Of a DNA stretch of 64,000 nucleotides, positions 27,825 to 36,884 are shown one piece after another (within the stretch, counting starts at the first letter, position 1; every line of letters begins with the position of its first letter). The notes beneath the pieces are model-generated. The model did no database searches. It had not been told where the DNA came from and saw only the letters and a program-made list of their open reading frames with translations. Where the stretch lies: contig CP082844.1 in assembly GCA_019930625.1 (NCBI GenBank), positions 5,146,001 through 5,210,000 of the forward strand. The letters are read 5' to 3'. The position numbers and the translations under genes are program-made. The DNA is from Nocardia asteroides (GTDB lineage: Bacteria > Actinomycetota > Actinomycetes > Mycobacteriales > Mycobacteriaceae).

Positions 27825-28304
27825 ATGACTGCGAACAAGAGGGTCGGACAATTGCGTAGCGTCGTGCTGGACTGCCCCGAACCGCGCAAACTCGCCAGGT
27901 TCTACCAAGAGTTGCTCGGGGGAGACCTGCTCGAGGACGAGGACGACGACTGGGTGGTTCTGGTCGAGACCTCGGATAGGCGCATCGCCTTTCAGACCGC
28001 GCCGCAATACAAACCGCCGCGTTTTCCCGATCCCGAGGCGTCCCAGCAGATCCATTTCGACGTGTTGGTGGACGATATCGCGGAGGCCGAGCCTGCCGCG
28101 CTCGCTCTGGGCGCGACGCTCGTCCAAGCCGAAACCGGCGGAGCGTTCCGCGTGTACGCCGACCCCGTGGGGCACACTTTCTGCCTGGTCTGGCTCCCGG
28201 GCGCCGCAGCCGGCCTAGGGGGTGTCCTCAAAGTTGCTGCGGCGGATCTGCTTTGTGGCCGGTGGTGTTCTGTTTTGATGTCGCGTTGTGGTGCGCAGGC
28301 ATGA
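27825..28304 (+). CDS. VOC family protein with 3' end altered by IS insertion
   Basis: This is a glyoxalase/VOC-fold protein. The vicinal-oxygen-chelate domain is complete (residues ~8-125: RSVVLDCPEPRKLARFYQELLG; HFDVLVDD; ADPVGHTFCLVW). AGGAGG lies upstream of the ATG. An IS element is inserted after GAAAGLG, so the present frame reads 28 residues into the IS before stopping at 28304. Removing the IS and one CTAG copy restores the frame, ending GLGESPEK with a stop at 29204-29206. The insertion changes only the tail, so the protein may still be functional. Confidence 0.85.
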   Translation: MTANKRVGQLRSVVLDCPEPRKLARFYQELLGGDLLEDEDDDWVVLVETSDRRIAFQTAPQYKPPRFPDPEASQQIHFDVLVDDIAEAEPAALALGATLVQAETGGAFRVYADPVGHTFCLVWLPGAAAGLGGVLKVAAADLLCGRWCSVLMSRCGAQA

Positions 28305-29182
28305 GTTGACTGATGAGCAGTGGCAGGTCGTGGCGGGGTTGCTGCCGGTGTCGGGGGCCAGGGGCCGCCCCAGGGTGGATGACCGGCGGGTGGTCAACGG
28401 CATGTTGTACAAGGCCAAGACCGGGATCGCTTGGCGGGACCTGCCGCAGCGGTACGGGCCGTGGAAGACCGTCTACAACCGGTTCTGGCGGTGGTCGCGC
28501 AACGGGACCTTGGCGCTGCTGGTGGCGCGGGTTCGGGTGGTCGCCGAAGCGGTCGCCGAGCTGGATCGGGAGGTGTCGGTGGACTCGACGATCGTGCGCG
28601 CGCATCAGCACGCCGCCGGTGCCCGCCGCGGTCGGGTGGTCCATACCGGCGGAGACCGGGTTCTACCCCGAGGCAGGCGACGAGCCCGCTGACCACGCGA
28701 TCGGCCGTTCCCGTGGTGGACCGACGACGAAGATCCACCTGGCCTGTGACGGGCTGGGGCGGCCGTTGTCGGTCGTGCTGACCGGCGGCAACATCAACGA
28801 CTGCACCGTGTTCACTCGAGTGCTGGCCGGTATCCGTATGCCACGCCCCGGGCGGGGCCGGCCGTGGACACGGCCACGTCGGGTGCTGGCCGACAAGGGC
28901 TACTCTTCACGAGCGATCCGGGAGCATCTGCGCAGACGCGGGATCGCTGCGACGATTCCCGAACGTGCCGATCAGCAGGCCCACCGCCGTCGTCGCGGCC
29001 CGGCTGGTGGTCGCCCGCCGAGTTTCGACCCGGTCGCTTACCGGCGCCGCAACGTGGTCGGGCGTTGCTTCAACCGGCTCAAGCAATATCGGGCCATCGC
29101 CACCCGATACGACAAAACCGCAACCTCTTACCGCGGCATGCTCGACCTGGCCACCCTGCTCATATGGCTTTGAGGACACTTC
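28219..29182 (+). mobile_element. IS5-family insertion sequence (IS427-type)
   Basis: A 964-bp element with terminal inverted repeats (left GGGGTGTCCTCAAAG, right complement GAAGTGTCCTCAAAG), flanked by a 4-bp target duplication CTAG (28215-28218 and 29183-29186). CTAG is a typical target of this IS group. It encodes one transposase spread over two frames. It sits at the 3' end of the VOC gene. Confidence 0.88.
28288..29173 (+). pseudogene. IS5-family DDE transposase, frameshifted and lacking catalytic Glu
   Basis: The first part reads from GTG at 28288 (HELTDEQWQVVAGLLP; first catalytic Asp in VDSTIVRAHQ) and stops at 28692. The second part lies one base out of frame (about 28620 to 29173) and holds the second Asp (VLADKGYSS) and the C-terminal signature. 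The shift needed is +1, not the -1 used by programmed IS427 frameshifting, so it is probably a mutation. In the Y-R-E-K signature the sequence is RNVVGRCFNRLK, with Gly where the catalytic Glu belongs (codon GGG near 29059). The enzyme should be inactive. Confidence 0.85.
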
Positions 29183-29287
29183 CTAGGCGAGTCACCCGAG
29201 AAGTGATCGCGCAGTGCGGCGATTATCCTGCACAGGTGACGAGCCGGGCCGCCGCGGTGTCAGCGGATCTGCCGGATATCCGGGCAG

Positions 29288-29707
29288 TCATTCCGGCGGG
29301 GAAGGTCGCCGGATGTCGTCGGCCACAGAGCCCCCCGCAACGTCGGCCGAGACGCCTAGTTCTTCCTCGTAGCGGTGGTCTACCGGCACCCCGTCGCTGT
29401 CGGCGGTGATGTCTTTGAGCTTCTGGGTGTCCTCGGTCTCCGGCACCGCGCTCGGCTCGACGTCGGGTTCCTCTTCGGCGAGCCGGTCCCCGATCGGTCG
29501 AGGATGGGCTTGCTCCCACGGTGTGACGCCGTACTTCGTGACCCCGGTCCAGTGCTCCGGCGGGTCCATCCCGGCCTCGAGCGGGTCGGAACGCAGTCGG
29601 TCTTCGTCGAGATCCTCGGCACTGTTGAGGGCCGCCGGATCGGTTTCCACCGAGTCGGGCGCGCCCGTGTCCTGGGGCGGGTCGTAGGTATCGTTCGGTT
29701 CGGTCAT
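29288..29707 (-). CDS. DUF5709 domain protein
   Basis: The 139-residue acidic protein has GAGAGGAGG upstream of the ATG at 29707. The core DPLEAGMDPPEHWTGVTKYG followed by RLAEEEPDV matches the DUF5709 family of Mycobacteriales (proteins with the pattern DPLE.GY.PP). It has no membrane segment and is largely disordered. Function unknown. The frame extends to 29821 but without a site. Confidence 0.82.
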   Translation of the reverse strand: MTEPNDTYDPPQDTGAPDSVETDPAALNSAEDLDEDRLRSDPLEAGMDPPEHWTGVTKYGVTPWEQAHPRPIGDRLAEEEPDVEPSAVPETEDTQKLKDITADSDGVPVDHRYEEELGVSADVAGGSVADDIRRPSPPE

Positions 29708-29845
29708 CGCTGCCTCCTCTCCTGCATTCAGCGACTTCCCGCAACTGTCTGCAGCAAACCCCCGGAAATGAGCACACAGCGGAGACGAGTGGTCGCGATC
29801 ACGCGCTGAGGCCCCGGACATCGGCGGTAGGGACGGCGGCGAGCG

Positions 29846-31444
29846 TCACCTCCGGGTGAAGACGCCGAGGTGTTCGGTGTCGTAGTACTCGAGGGTGAGC
29901 TTGTCGCCGGCGAAGGTCGCCTTGGAGACCGAGCCGGGGTTGGCGTTCTCGCCAGAAGGGCTGAAGACGAAAGTATCGCCGTCCCAGTGCTTCAAGGGGA
30001 AGGTCATGTTGTTCGGGCCCAAGCTGAGGGTCAGGGCATTGTCGGTGGCGCTGATCGTCGCCGGGCCGTAGTAGGTGTTGTCATAGGTGCCCGCGTACGA
30101 CGCCGGGGGGCGGGCGGGTGTGGGGTCCGCGGGCGGCTGTTCTCCGGCCAGAGCCCCCGCAGGCGCGCTGAGCGGCTCGAACGCCGTGCGATAGAGGGCG
30201 CGCCAGTCCTGCTGGATCCGCCCGAACTGGACCAGGTCGGCGAACTCCGCGTTGAGGGTTTCGGGCACACCGATCGGCGCCGCGTTGGTCAGTGTCACGA
30301 TCCCGACGTCGGCGGAGGGGATCAGTGTGAACGCGGTACCCGCGCCGAGACCGAACGCCCCCGAGTGACCCAGTACGACCCGGCCCGAGGCGGAATCGCT
30401 CACGTTGAAACCGAATCCGTAGAACCCGGCACGCGCGTCGGGCGTACTCGGCGGCGCCGACACGGCTTGTGGGGTGATGGCGGGCAGCAGATCCTCGGGC
30501 GGCACCACGACCGAGCCGCCCGCGGAGCCGTTCGCGAGCACCATCGTCATCCATTTGGCCATGTCGGCCACCGAGGAACTGACCCCTCCCGCTGGGGACT
30601 GCGCGTCCGGTTGGCGCTGCGGGTTCGCCACCTCGTACTTGCCGTCGACCAGAACGTGCCCCTCGGCACGGTTCGCGCGGGAGGCGAAGTCGGCGTAGCG
30701 GGAGCTGGTCGACTTCATCCCGAGCGGGCCGTAGATCGTCCCTTCCGACAGCGTCTCCCAGTCGTCTCCCGCCGCCGCGGCAACGGCGACGGCGGCCGCG
30801 GTCAGCCCGAAATTGGTGTATTCGTACGAGTCCCGGAAGGAGCCCAGCGGCAACAGCCGGAGCCGGTCGAGAATCTGCTGACGGTCGTAGCCGAGGTCCT
30901 CCAGCAGGTCGCCCGCGTGATCGGGCAGTCCGGAGCGATGCGCGTACAGGTCGCCGACCGTGACGTGCTCGGTGACGTAGGGATCGGCGAGCGCGAAAGA
31001 CGGCAGCAGTCTGCGCACCGGAGTGTCCCATTCGACGCCCCCCGCGGCGATCCGGCGGGCGACGACCGTCGCTCCCACCGGCTTGGACAGCGACGCGAGC
31101 TGGAAGACCGTATCCTGGTCGACCTTCTCCTTGGTGACGATATTGCGGACGCCGAAGCCTTTGCTGTACACCAGTTTCCCGCCGTGGACGACGGCGATCG
31201 CCATGCCCGGAATGCCGGACGAGCTGAGTAGGCCTTCAGCAAGTCGATCCAACTCGCCAACGGCATCATCGATGCGTCCGTCCGGGATCGGCACACCGGC
31301 GACCTGATTGGGCATCGCCGCGGAACTGGACGGTGTACCGGCACCGGTCGTGTCCGCGTCGTCGCCGCCGCAAGCCGTGCAGGCGAGGAGGGCGGCGGTC
31401 GCCATCGCCGCGGGACCGAGCAGTGCGCGCCACAGTGTGCTCAC
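29846..31444 (-). CDS. Lipoprotein serine hydrolase (beta-lactamase/PBP family)
   Basis: The 532-residue class C beta-lactamase-like serine hydrolase has a lipobox (LLAC, Cys22) and should be anchored outside the membrane. The catalytic SxxK is SLSK (118-121). The second motif is YTN in SYEYTNFG, and HSGAFG lies in the region of the third. The C-terminal ~100 residues form a lipocalin-like DUF3471-type barrel. The GTG at 31444 is preceded by AGGAGG at six bases; the ATG at 31465 is in frame but would place the site inside the gene. Family members act as esterases, D-aminopeptidases or peptidases. Confidence 0.88.
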   Translation of the reverse strand: MSTLWRALLGPAAMATAALLACTACGGDDADTTGAGTPSSSAAMPNQVAGVPIPDGRIDDAVGELDRLAEGLLSSSGIPGMAIAVVHGGKLVYSKGFGVRNIVTKEKVDQDTVFQLASLSKPVGATVVARRIAAGGVEWDTPVRRLLPSFALADPYVTEHVTVGDLYAHRSGLPDHAGDLLEDLGYDRQQILDRLRLLPLGSFRDSYEYTNFGLTAAAVAVAAAAGDDWETLSEGTIYGPLGMKSTSSRYADFASRANRAEGHVLVDGKYEVANPQRQPDAQSPAGGVSSSVADMAKWMTMVLANGSAGGSVVVPPEDLLPAITPQAVSAPPSTPDARAGFYGFGFNVSDSASGRVVLGHSGAFGLGAGTAFTLIPSADVGIVTLTNAAPIGVPETLNAEFADLVQFGRIQQDWRALYRTAFEPLSAPAGALAGEQPPADPTPARPPASYAGTYDNTYYGPATISATDNALTLSLGPNNMTFPLKHWDGDTFVFSPSGENANPGSVSKATFAGDKLTLEYYDTEHLGVFTRR

Positions 31445-31663
31445 AGGTCGCCTCCTGGCTGTCATAGCGACAAAAGACCAGATAAAGGCTAGTTGAGGTG
31501 CGATTGCTGCGCGGGTGGTTCAGCCGTTCTCGCCGGGCGATCGCCGACGTCGCCGGACGCGGCTTCCCCGCATCGGGCGAAGCCGTTGGGAGCGCGGCCG
31601 GCGAGGTGGTGAGGCGATCGCCAGCTGCGACGTCGCCGACCGGAATCCGAGATGCGCCCGGTC

Positions 31664-33385
31664 CTAACCGGCGGCGGGTGTCTTCCGGATCTCTACGATC
31701 GGAAGTACCAGCGCGGCGGGAGCATCTGCCGGAACCGCCGGCTTGACCGGCGCGACCGGAGCGATGCGCCGGTATCCCGTGCCGACCGGGGGCCGGGTGT
31801 CCACTTCGCCCTTGTTCGGCCAGTACGCCGCCGCGCGCTCGGCCTGCGCGGTGATCGTCAGCGAGGGATTGACGCCCAGGTTGGCCGAGACCGCCGCACC
31901 GTCGACGACGCTGAGCGTGGGGTAGCCGTACACGCGGTGGTAGGCGTCGATCACGCCCTGCTGAGCGTCGGCTCCGATCACCGCGCCGCCGAGGAAGTGG
32001 GCCGTGAGCGGGATATTGAAGATCTCGCCCCAGCTGCCGCCCGCGATGCCGCCGATCTTCGCCGCGACCCGCCTGGTCACGTCGTTGCCGACGGGAATCC
32101 ACGTCGGATTGGGCTCGCCGTGGCCCTGTTTGCTGGTGAGCTTGCGGCCGAACAAGCCCCGCTTGGTGTAGGTGGTGATCGAATTGTCCAAGTGCTGCAT
32201 GACCAGCGAGATGATTGTTCGCTCGCTCCAGTTCTTGGTGCTCAGGAAGCTGAGCAGGTCCATCGGATGCCGCAACACCATGCCCAGGAAGCGCAGCCAG
32301 CGCGGGATGCGGCCGCCGCCGTCGACCATGAGCGTCTGGAGCAGGCCCATGAAGTTGGAGCCTTTGCCGTAACGGACGGGCTCGATGTGCGTGTCCGGGG
32401 TGGGATGGATGGACGAGGTGATCGCGACGCCCTTGGTGAAGTCTTGGCCCGGCTTCACCTTCTTGGTGGCCGCGCCGACGATCGATTCCGAGTTGGTGCG
32501 CGTCAGCACGCCGAGTCGATCGGACAGATCGGGCAACACGCCTTTGTCACGCATGGCGAACAGCAACTGCTGGGTTCCGCGTGTGCCCGCGGCGAGCACG
32601 ACGTGCGCGGCGGTGAACGTGCGCGGCTGCTTGCGTATCCAGGCGCCGGTGCGGGCGGTGGACACGTCCCAGGTGCCGTCGGGGTGTGGACGCAGCTCGG
32701 TGACAGTCGTCATGGGAATGACCTCGGCGCCGGCCTTCTCGGCCAGATAGAGGTAGTTCTTCACGAGGGTGTTCTTCGCGCCGTACTTGCAGCCCACCAT
32801 GCAGTCGCCGCATTCGACGCAACCGGTGCGCTCGGGGCCGGCCCCGCCGAAGTACGGGTCGGGCACGGTCTTTCCCGGTTCGCCGAAGAACACGCCGACG
32901 GGGGTCTGCACGAAGGTGTCGCCGACGCCCATGTCGTCGGCCACGGCCTTGAAGACTTCGTCGGCGGGCGTCATGTGCGGATTGCGTACCACGCCGAGCA
33001 TCTGCTGCGCTCGTTCGTAGTACGGGGTCAGTTCGTCGCGCCAGTCGGTGATGTCACGCCACTGCGCGTCCTGGAAGAACGGCTCCGGCGGCACGTAGAG
33101 AGTGTTCGCGTAGTTCAACGACCCGCCGCCGACACCGGCGCCGCCGAGGATCAGCACGTTGCGCAGCGGATGGATGCGCTGGATCCCGTAACAGCCGAGC
33201 GCGGGCGCCCAGAGAAACTTCTTCACGTCCCAGCTGGTCTTGGGCAGCTCGTCGTCGGCGAAGCGCCTGCCCGCCTCCAGCACGCCGACTTTGTACCCTT
33301 TCTCCACCAGCCGGAGCGCGGTGACGCTGCCGCCGAACCCCGAACCGACGATCAGCACGTCGTAATCCGTCGTCCGCTGGTCCAT
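31664..33385 (-). CDS. GMC oxidoreductase, ChoD-like cholesterol oxidase
   Basis: The 573-residue FAD enzyme has the Rossmann motif GSGFGGSVTALRL (residues ~14-26), GGAGVGGGSLNYAN, a four-cysteine patch (GCVECGDCMVGCKYGAKN) characteristic of the ChoD-type GMC subgroup, and the C-terminal FAD-closing region LSVVDGAAVSANLGVNPSLT. Length and order agree with mycobacterial ChoD. Role: oxidation of a sterol or similar alcohol. The start at 33385 has GAGGAG upstream; the far longer open frame to 34723 is antisense to the divergent TetR gene and is rejected. The TetR gene is the likely regulator. Confidence 0.9.
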   Translation of the reverse strand: MDQRTTDYDVLIVGSGFGGSVTALRLVEKGYKVGVLEAGRRFADDELPKTSWDVKKFLWAPALGCYGIQRIHPLRNVLILGGAGVGGGSLNYANTLYVPPEPFFQDAQWRDITDWRDELTPYYERAQQMLGVVRNPHMTPADEVFKAVADDMGVGDTFVQTPVGVFFGEPGKTVPDPYFGGAGPERTGCVECGDCMVGCKYGAKNTLVKNYLYLAEKAGAEVIPMTTVTELRPHPDGTWDVSTARTGAWIRKQPRTFTAAHVVLAAGTRGTQQLLFAMRDKGVLPDLSDRLGVLTRTNSESIVGAATKKVKPGQDFTKGVAITSSIHPTPDTHIEPVRYGKGSNFMGLLQTLMVDGGGRIPRWLRFLGMVLRHPMDLLSFLSTKNWSERTIISLVMQHLDNSITTYTKRGLFGRKLTSKQGHGEPNPTWIPVGNDVTRRVAAKIGGIAGGSWGEIFNIPLTAHFLGGAVIGADAQQGVIDAYHRVYGYPTLSVVDGAAVSANLGVNPSLTITAQAERAAAYWPNKGEVDTRPPVGTGYRRIAPVAPVKPAVPADAPAALVLPIVEIRKTPAAG

Positions 33386-33559
33386 GTGGAACTCCTCGAT
33401 CGTGTCGCCAGTGACTCGGATAACACTACTCTCGGGTAAGTAACGGTTCGCAAGTCGGCCGGAACCGGCCCCATCGGTCTGATAATCGGTTCGCCGACGG
33501 TCCCTCGTCCCGGTGTAGAGCGGTGCTCTCAACAGTTGACATCGCTCTCTGGAGCGCGC

Positions 33560-34270
33560 ATGGTTTCTGCTATGCCGACCACACCCCGCGCCCGCGCCAG
33601 GGCCCAGACCATGGACGACATCATCCGGATCGGGCGAGAACACCTGGCGACAGACGGCGCCGCGGCACTGTCCCTGCGTGCGGTGGCGCGTGATCTCGGC
33701 GTGGTTTCCTCGGCCGTCTACCGCTACGTCCGCAGTCGCGACGAGCTGCTCACCATGCTCGTAGTGGACGGTTACAACGCACTCGGTGACGCGGTTGACA
33801 ACGCGCTGGCCGAGGCAGGGGACGCGCCGATCGATAGGCTGCGGGTCCTCGGGCGCACGGTGCGGGGGTGGGCGCTGGCCGAACCCGCCCGCTATGGGTT
33901 GCTGTTCGGCACCCCGGTTCCCGGCTACGACGCGCCCGCGGCCGAGACCGTCGCACCGGGCACCCGGGTGATCGCCACGATGCTGACGCTGTTCGCTCAC
34001 GCCTACGGAGCGGACGAACTCACGGCCCCTATCAGGGAACCGCGGATATCCGCTTCTCTCGCGGACAATTTCGGGCGGATCCGTGACGAATTCCGGCTCG
34101 AATTGCCGGACTGGCTGGTCGTCCGCGGCGTGACCTTCTGGGTCGGCCTGTTCGGTGCGGTGAGCGCGGACGTCTTCGACATGTACGGCCCCGACACCTT
34201 CACCGATCGCGACGAGCTGTTCGAACTGCAACTCGACGGACTGCTGGACATGCTGGGGCACCGCGGGTGA
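33560..34270 (+). CDS. TetR family transcriptional regulator (WHG-domain type)
   Basis: The 236-residue regulator has an N-terminal HTH (LSLRAVARDLGVVSSAVYRYVRSRDELL, about residues 38-65) and a C-terminal domain containing the WVGLFGAVSADVF block typical of the WHG (TetR_C_33) group. ATG at 33560 (after GGAGCGCGC) is preferred to the TTG at 33536. It is divergent from the ChoD-like gene across 174 bp that includes an AT-rich stretch and GGCCGG-AA-CCGGCC, a possible operator. Confidence 0.88.
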   Translation: MVSAMPTTPRARARAQTMDDIIRIGREHLATDGAAALSLRAVARDLGVVSSAVYRYVRSRDELLTMLVVDGYNALGDAVDNALAEAGDAPIDRLRVLGRTVRGWALAEPARYGLLFGTPVPGYDAPAAETVAPGTRVIATMLTLFAHAYGADELTAPIREPRISASLADNFGRIRDEFRLELPDWLVVRGVTFWVGLFGAVSADVFDMYGPDTFTDRDELFELQLDGLLDMLGHRG

Positions 34271-34325
34271 TCGGCAACCGGGACAACGGGGGAGTCCGCG
34301 GCCGAGCACAACGGCGTGTGTTGGG

Positions 34326-35321
34326 ATGGAACGCGTGACGATGCCAGGCGAACCGTCTGCGGTACCCGACCTGAGCGCCGCGACCGCGTGGGCGCGTCGG
34401 ATGGGTATGCGCATTCCTCTGGTCAACGCGCCGATGGGCGGCGTGGCGGGCGGGCGGCTCGCCGCAGCGGTGACCGCGGCCGGCGGACTCGGCATGATCG
34501 GGATGGGCAGCGCCGGGTCGGTTCGCGCGCTGGAACTGGAGTTGCCGCACCTGGGCGGCGTCGAAGGCCCGTTCGGCATCGGGCTGGTCGATTGGGTCGT
34601 CGCCAGGGAACCACGACTGCTGGAGGTCGCGATCGAAGCACGTCCCGCGCTGATCTCGGTCAGCTTCGGCGAGAACCTGGATTGGGCCGCCCGGGTCGCG
34701 GCCGCGGGGATCGCCTCGGCCACCCAGGTCTACAGCGGGCAGGACGCGCGGCGTGCGCAAGACGCGGGCATCGGCGTCCTCGTGGCCCGTGGCGTGGAGG
34801 GCGGCGGGCACGGCGCCGTGAACGCGGCGCTGCTCCCGCTCCTCGACGAGGTGCTGGACGTGGCCTCGGTCCCGGTGCTCGCGGCCGGCGGCATCGGCGC
34901 ACCGCGGGATCTCGCCGCCGTCCTTCGCGCCGGGGCGAGCGGCGCATGGCTCGGTACCTGCCTGGCGGCCTGCACGGAATCGCTGCTGTCGGATGCGGGC
35001 AGGCAGGCACTGCTCGACGCCCGCGGCACGGACACCGTGCTCACCCGCGCCTACGACGTGGGGATGGAACTGCCCTGGCCCGCGCGATTTCCCGCGCGGG
35101 TGCTGCGCACCGGATTCACCGATCGGTGGACCGGACGGGAAGAAGAACTCGCGACGGATCGGTCGGCCAAACACACGCTCGCCGCCGCGCTCGCCGTGGA
35201 CGATCCGAAGACCGCGCCGATCGACGCGGGGGAGGGCGTCGGAATGATCACCTCCGTGGAACCGGCGGCGCGGGTGCTCGAACGGCTGTGGTCGGGTGTG
35301 ACCGGTCCGGTCGGGAGCTGA
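34326..35321 (+). CDS. Nitronate monooxygenase-like FMN protein
   Basis: The 331-residue TIM-barrel FMN protein belongs to the NMO/2-nitropropane dioxygenase group. Evidence is the N-terminal IPLVNAPMGGVAGGRLAAAV, GLGMIGMG, the phosphate-binding GVEGGGHG and the FMN loop VPVLAAGGIG. NMO enzymes oxidise nitronates; some relatives are enoyl reductases. The gene follows the TetR gene by 55 bp on the same strand. ATG at 34341 is an alternative start. Confidence 0.88.
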   Translation: MERVTMPGEPSAVPDLSAATAWARRMGMRIPLVNAPMGGVAGGRLAAAVTAAGGLGMIGMGSAGSVRALELELPHLGGVEGPFGIGLVDWVVAREPRLLEVAIEARPALISVSFGENLDWAARVAAAGIASATQVYSGQDARRAQDAGIGVLVARGVEGGGHGAVNAALLPLLDEVLDVASVPVLAAGGIGAPRDLAAVLRAGASGAWLGTCLAACTESLLSDAGRQALLDARGTDTVLTRAYDVGMELPWPARFPARVLRTGFTDRWTGREEELATDRSAKHTLAAALAVDDPKTAPIDAGEGVGMITSVEPAARVLERLWSGVTGPVGS

Positions 35322-35326
35322 GCGGT

Positions 35327-35521
35327 TCAGTCCTCACTGCTGGTCCGATCGCCGAGGTAGCGGATCAGAGCCGGATCGGCGGACACCACCCGCTCCACTT
35401 CCTCGCCGCCGGTGCACTGGTAGAGCGCGACGGTGACCGAACCGGATCGGCGGCCTGTCACCCGCCAGACCCCACCCGAATCGGTCCAGCGCCGCAGGGT
35501 CGCGACGGGATCGTCGGTCAT
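35327..35521 (-). CDS. Small conserved actinobacterial protein (64 residues)
   Basis: The peptide reads DDPVATLRRWTDSGGVWRV, then a central beta region with SVTVALYQCTGGEEVERVVS, and ends ALIRYLGDRTSSED. Small proteins with this pattern (two short strands plus a conserved RTSSED tail) occur widely in actinobacteria and have no known role. It is transcribed with the GH1 gene direction and overlaps nothing. Confidence 0.75.
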   Translation of the reverse strand: MTDDPVATLRRWTDSGGVWRVTGRRSGSVTVALYQCTGGEEVERVVSADPALIRYLGDRTSSED

Positions 35522-35564
35522 CGTCCACCTCCACTCGGTGGTCTACCCGCCTTCGGCTTCCGTG

Positions 35565-36884
35565 TCACCGCGGCACGGTGACGGGGTCGGAGCAGCTGGC
35601 GGGCCCGTCGACGAACGAGCAATCCTTCGGCGTCCGCGTCGGTCGATAGTCCGGCGCGACGCCACCGGCTCGCGTGATAGCCGTGTACGCGGCCACCGCG
35701 TCCGTCGGCTTGCGCGTCAGTGCCGGATCGGTGAGAACGTCGACGGTGTAAAGGCCGAAACGTGGTGTGTAGGAACCCCACTCGTAGTTGTCGGTGAGAC
35801 TCCAGTAGTTATAGCCCATCAAATTCATGCCGTCGGCTTTGGCGCGCTGGAGCCAGTAGACGGTGTCGCGGAGCGAGTCGGCGCGCCCGTAACCGTCCGC
35901 ACGCGGTAGGCCGTTCTCGGTGGGCATGCCGTTCTCGACGATATAGAGCGGCTTTCCGGGGAACTGGCGCGAATAGTGCTGCAGCGCATAGTAGATGCCT
36001 TCTGGCTGCATCGGGTTCTTCCACAGCTCGGTGAAGTTCACGGTGGTGGTGAGAGTGTCGGGGGAGAGGCCGTAGTAGTAATCGATGCCGATGTAGTTGA
36101 GCTTGGCGCCGATCTTGTCCACCAGTGGCTTGTTCACCAAGTCCTCGGCGCCCGGGATGTAGGCGACGTTGCTGGTCACCATGGCGTCGGGCTGCACCCG
36201 GTGGATGTGGTCGTAGATGCTGTTGTGCGCCAGCGCGATTCGATCCTGCATCGCCGGCGCCGCGGTGGGCGGAAGTCCGCCGTGTCGCAGTTCGTTCACC
36301 AAGTAGAAGGTCGGCTCGTTGAAGGTTACCCACAAGGGCCGGTACGGGGCGTAGCGATCGACGACGGCGCGCGCGTTGGCCAGCCAGTCCTCGACGATGC
36401 CCGGGTTGTTCCAGCCGCCGCGGTCGACCGCCCAACCCGGGTAGACCCAGTGGTCGATCGTGAGCATGGGACGCATGCCCGCGGCGGTGATCGCCGCGAC
36501 GAGATCGTCGTAGAACTTCAGTCCGTCGGGGTCCCACTTGCCCGGCTCGGGCTGGAGGCGAGCCCACTCGATGCCCACGCGGTACACCTTGACGCCCAGG
36601 CCCGCCGCCAAGGCGATGTCCGAGCGATAGCGCGTGTAGAAGTCGATCGAATCCCGGTAGGGGTCCGTCGTTTTCCCGGACGCGACGTAGCGAGACCAGT
36701 TGCTGTCCGGGGCGTGGCCCTCCGATTGGTATCCCGACGCGGCGACGCCCCAGAGAAAGTCCGGGCCCATCGGTGCGACCACAGGGGGTGGCGCGGGCCG
36801 GGCGGCCGCCGGAGCGGCTCCTGCGAGAAATACCGCGGTGACAGCCACGACGGCAGCCAAGGCGTGGCGGCGATGTGAACGCAT
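35565..36884 (-). CDS. Secreted GH1 family beta-glucosidase
   Basis: The 439-residue glycoside hydrolase has a signal peptide (AVVAVTAVFLAGAAPAAARP). The GH1 catalytic residues are present: acid/base Glu190 in TFNEP and nucleophile Glu317 in YIVENG. FLWGVAASGYQSEG near the N-terminus and YNYWSLTDNYEW near the C-terminus are also typical. Length is normal for GH1. The export signal suggests hydrolysis of glucosides outside the cell. CAGGAG lies upstream of ATG 36884. The upstream region holds the second copy of the bipartite motif. Confidence 0.92.
   Translation of the reverse strand: MRSHRRHALAAVVAVTAVFLAGAAPAAARPAPPPVVAPMGPDFLWGVAASGYQSEGHAPDSNWSRYVASGKTTDPYRDSIDFYTRYRSDIALAAGLGVKVYRVGIEWARLQPEPGKWDPDGLKFYDDLVAAITAAGMRPMLTIDHWVYPGWAVDRGGWNNPGIVEDWLANARAVVDRYAPYRPLWVTFNEPTFYLVNELRHGGLPPTAAPAMQDRIALAHNSIYDHIHRVQPDAMVTSNVAYIPGAEDLVNKPLVDKIGAKLNYIGIDYYYGLSPDTLTTTVNFTELWKNPMQPEGIYYALQHYSRQFPGKPLYIVENGMPTENGLPRADGYGRADSLRDTVYWLQRAKADGMNLMGYNYWSLTDNYEWGSYTPRFGLYTVDVLTDPALTRKPTDAVAAYTAITRAGGVAPDYRPTRTPKDCSFVDGPASCSDPVTVPR

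Noticed and set aside
27244..27828. 195-codon plus-strand frame before the VOC gene
   Set aside because: Protein-like only in part, no clear start, and no family. Described as an uncertain region instead of a gene.
33386..34723. Upstream extension of the ChoD-like gene by more than 400 codons
   Set aside because: Lies antisense to the TetR gene. The FAD motif and ribosome-binding site fix the start at 33385.
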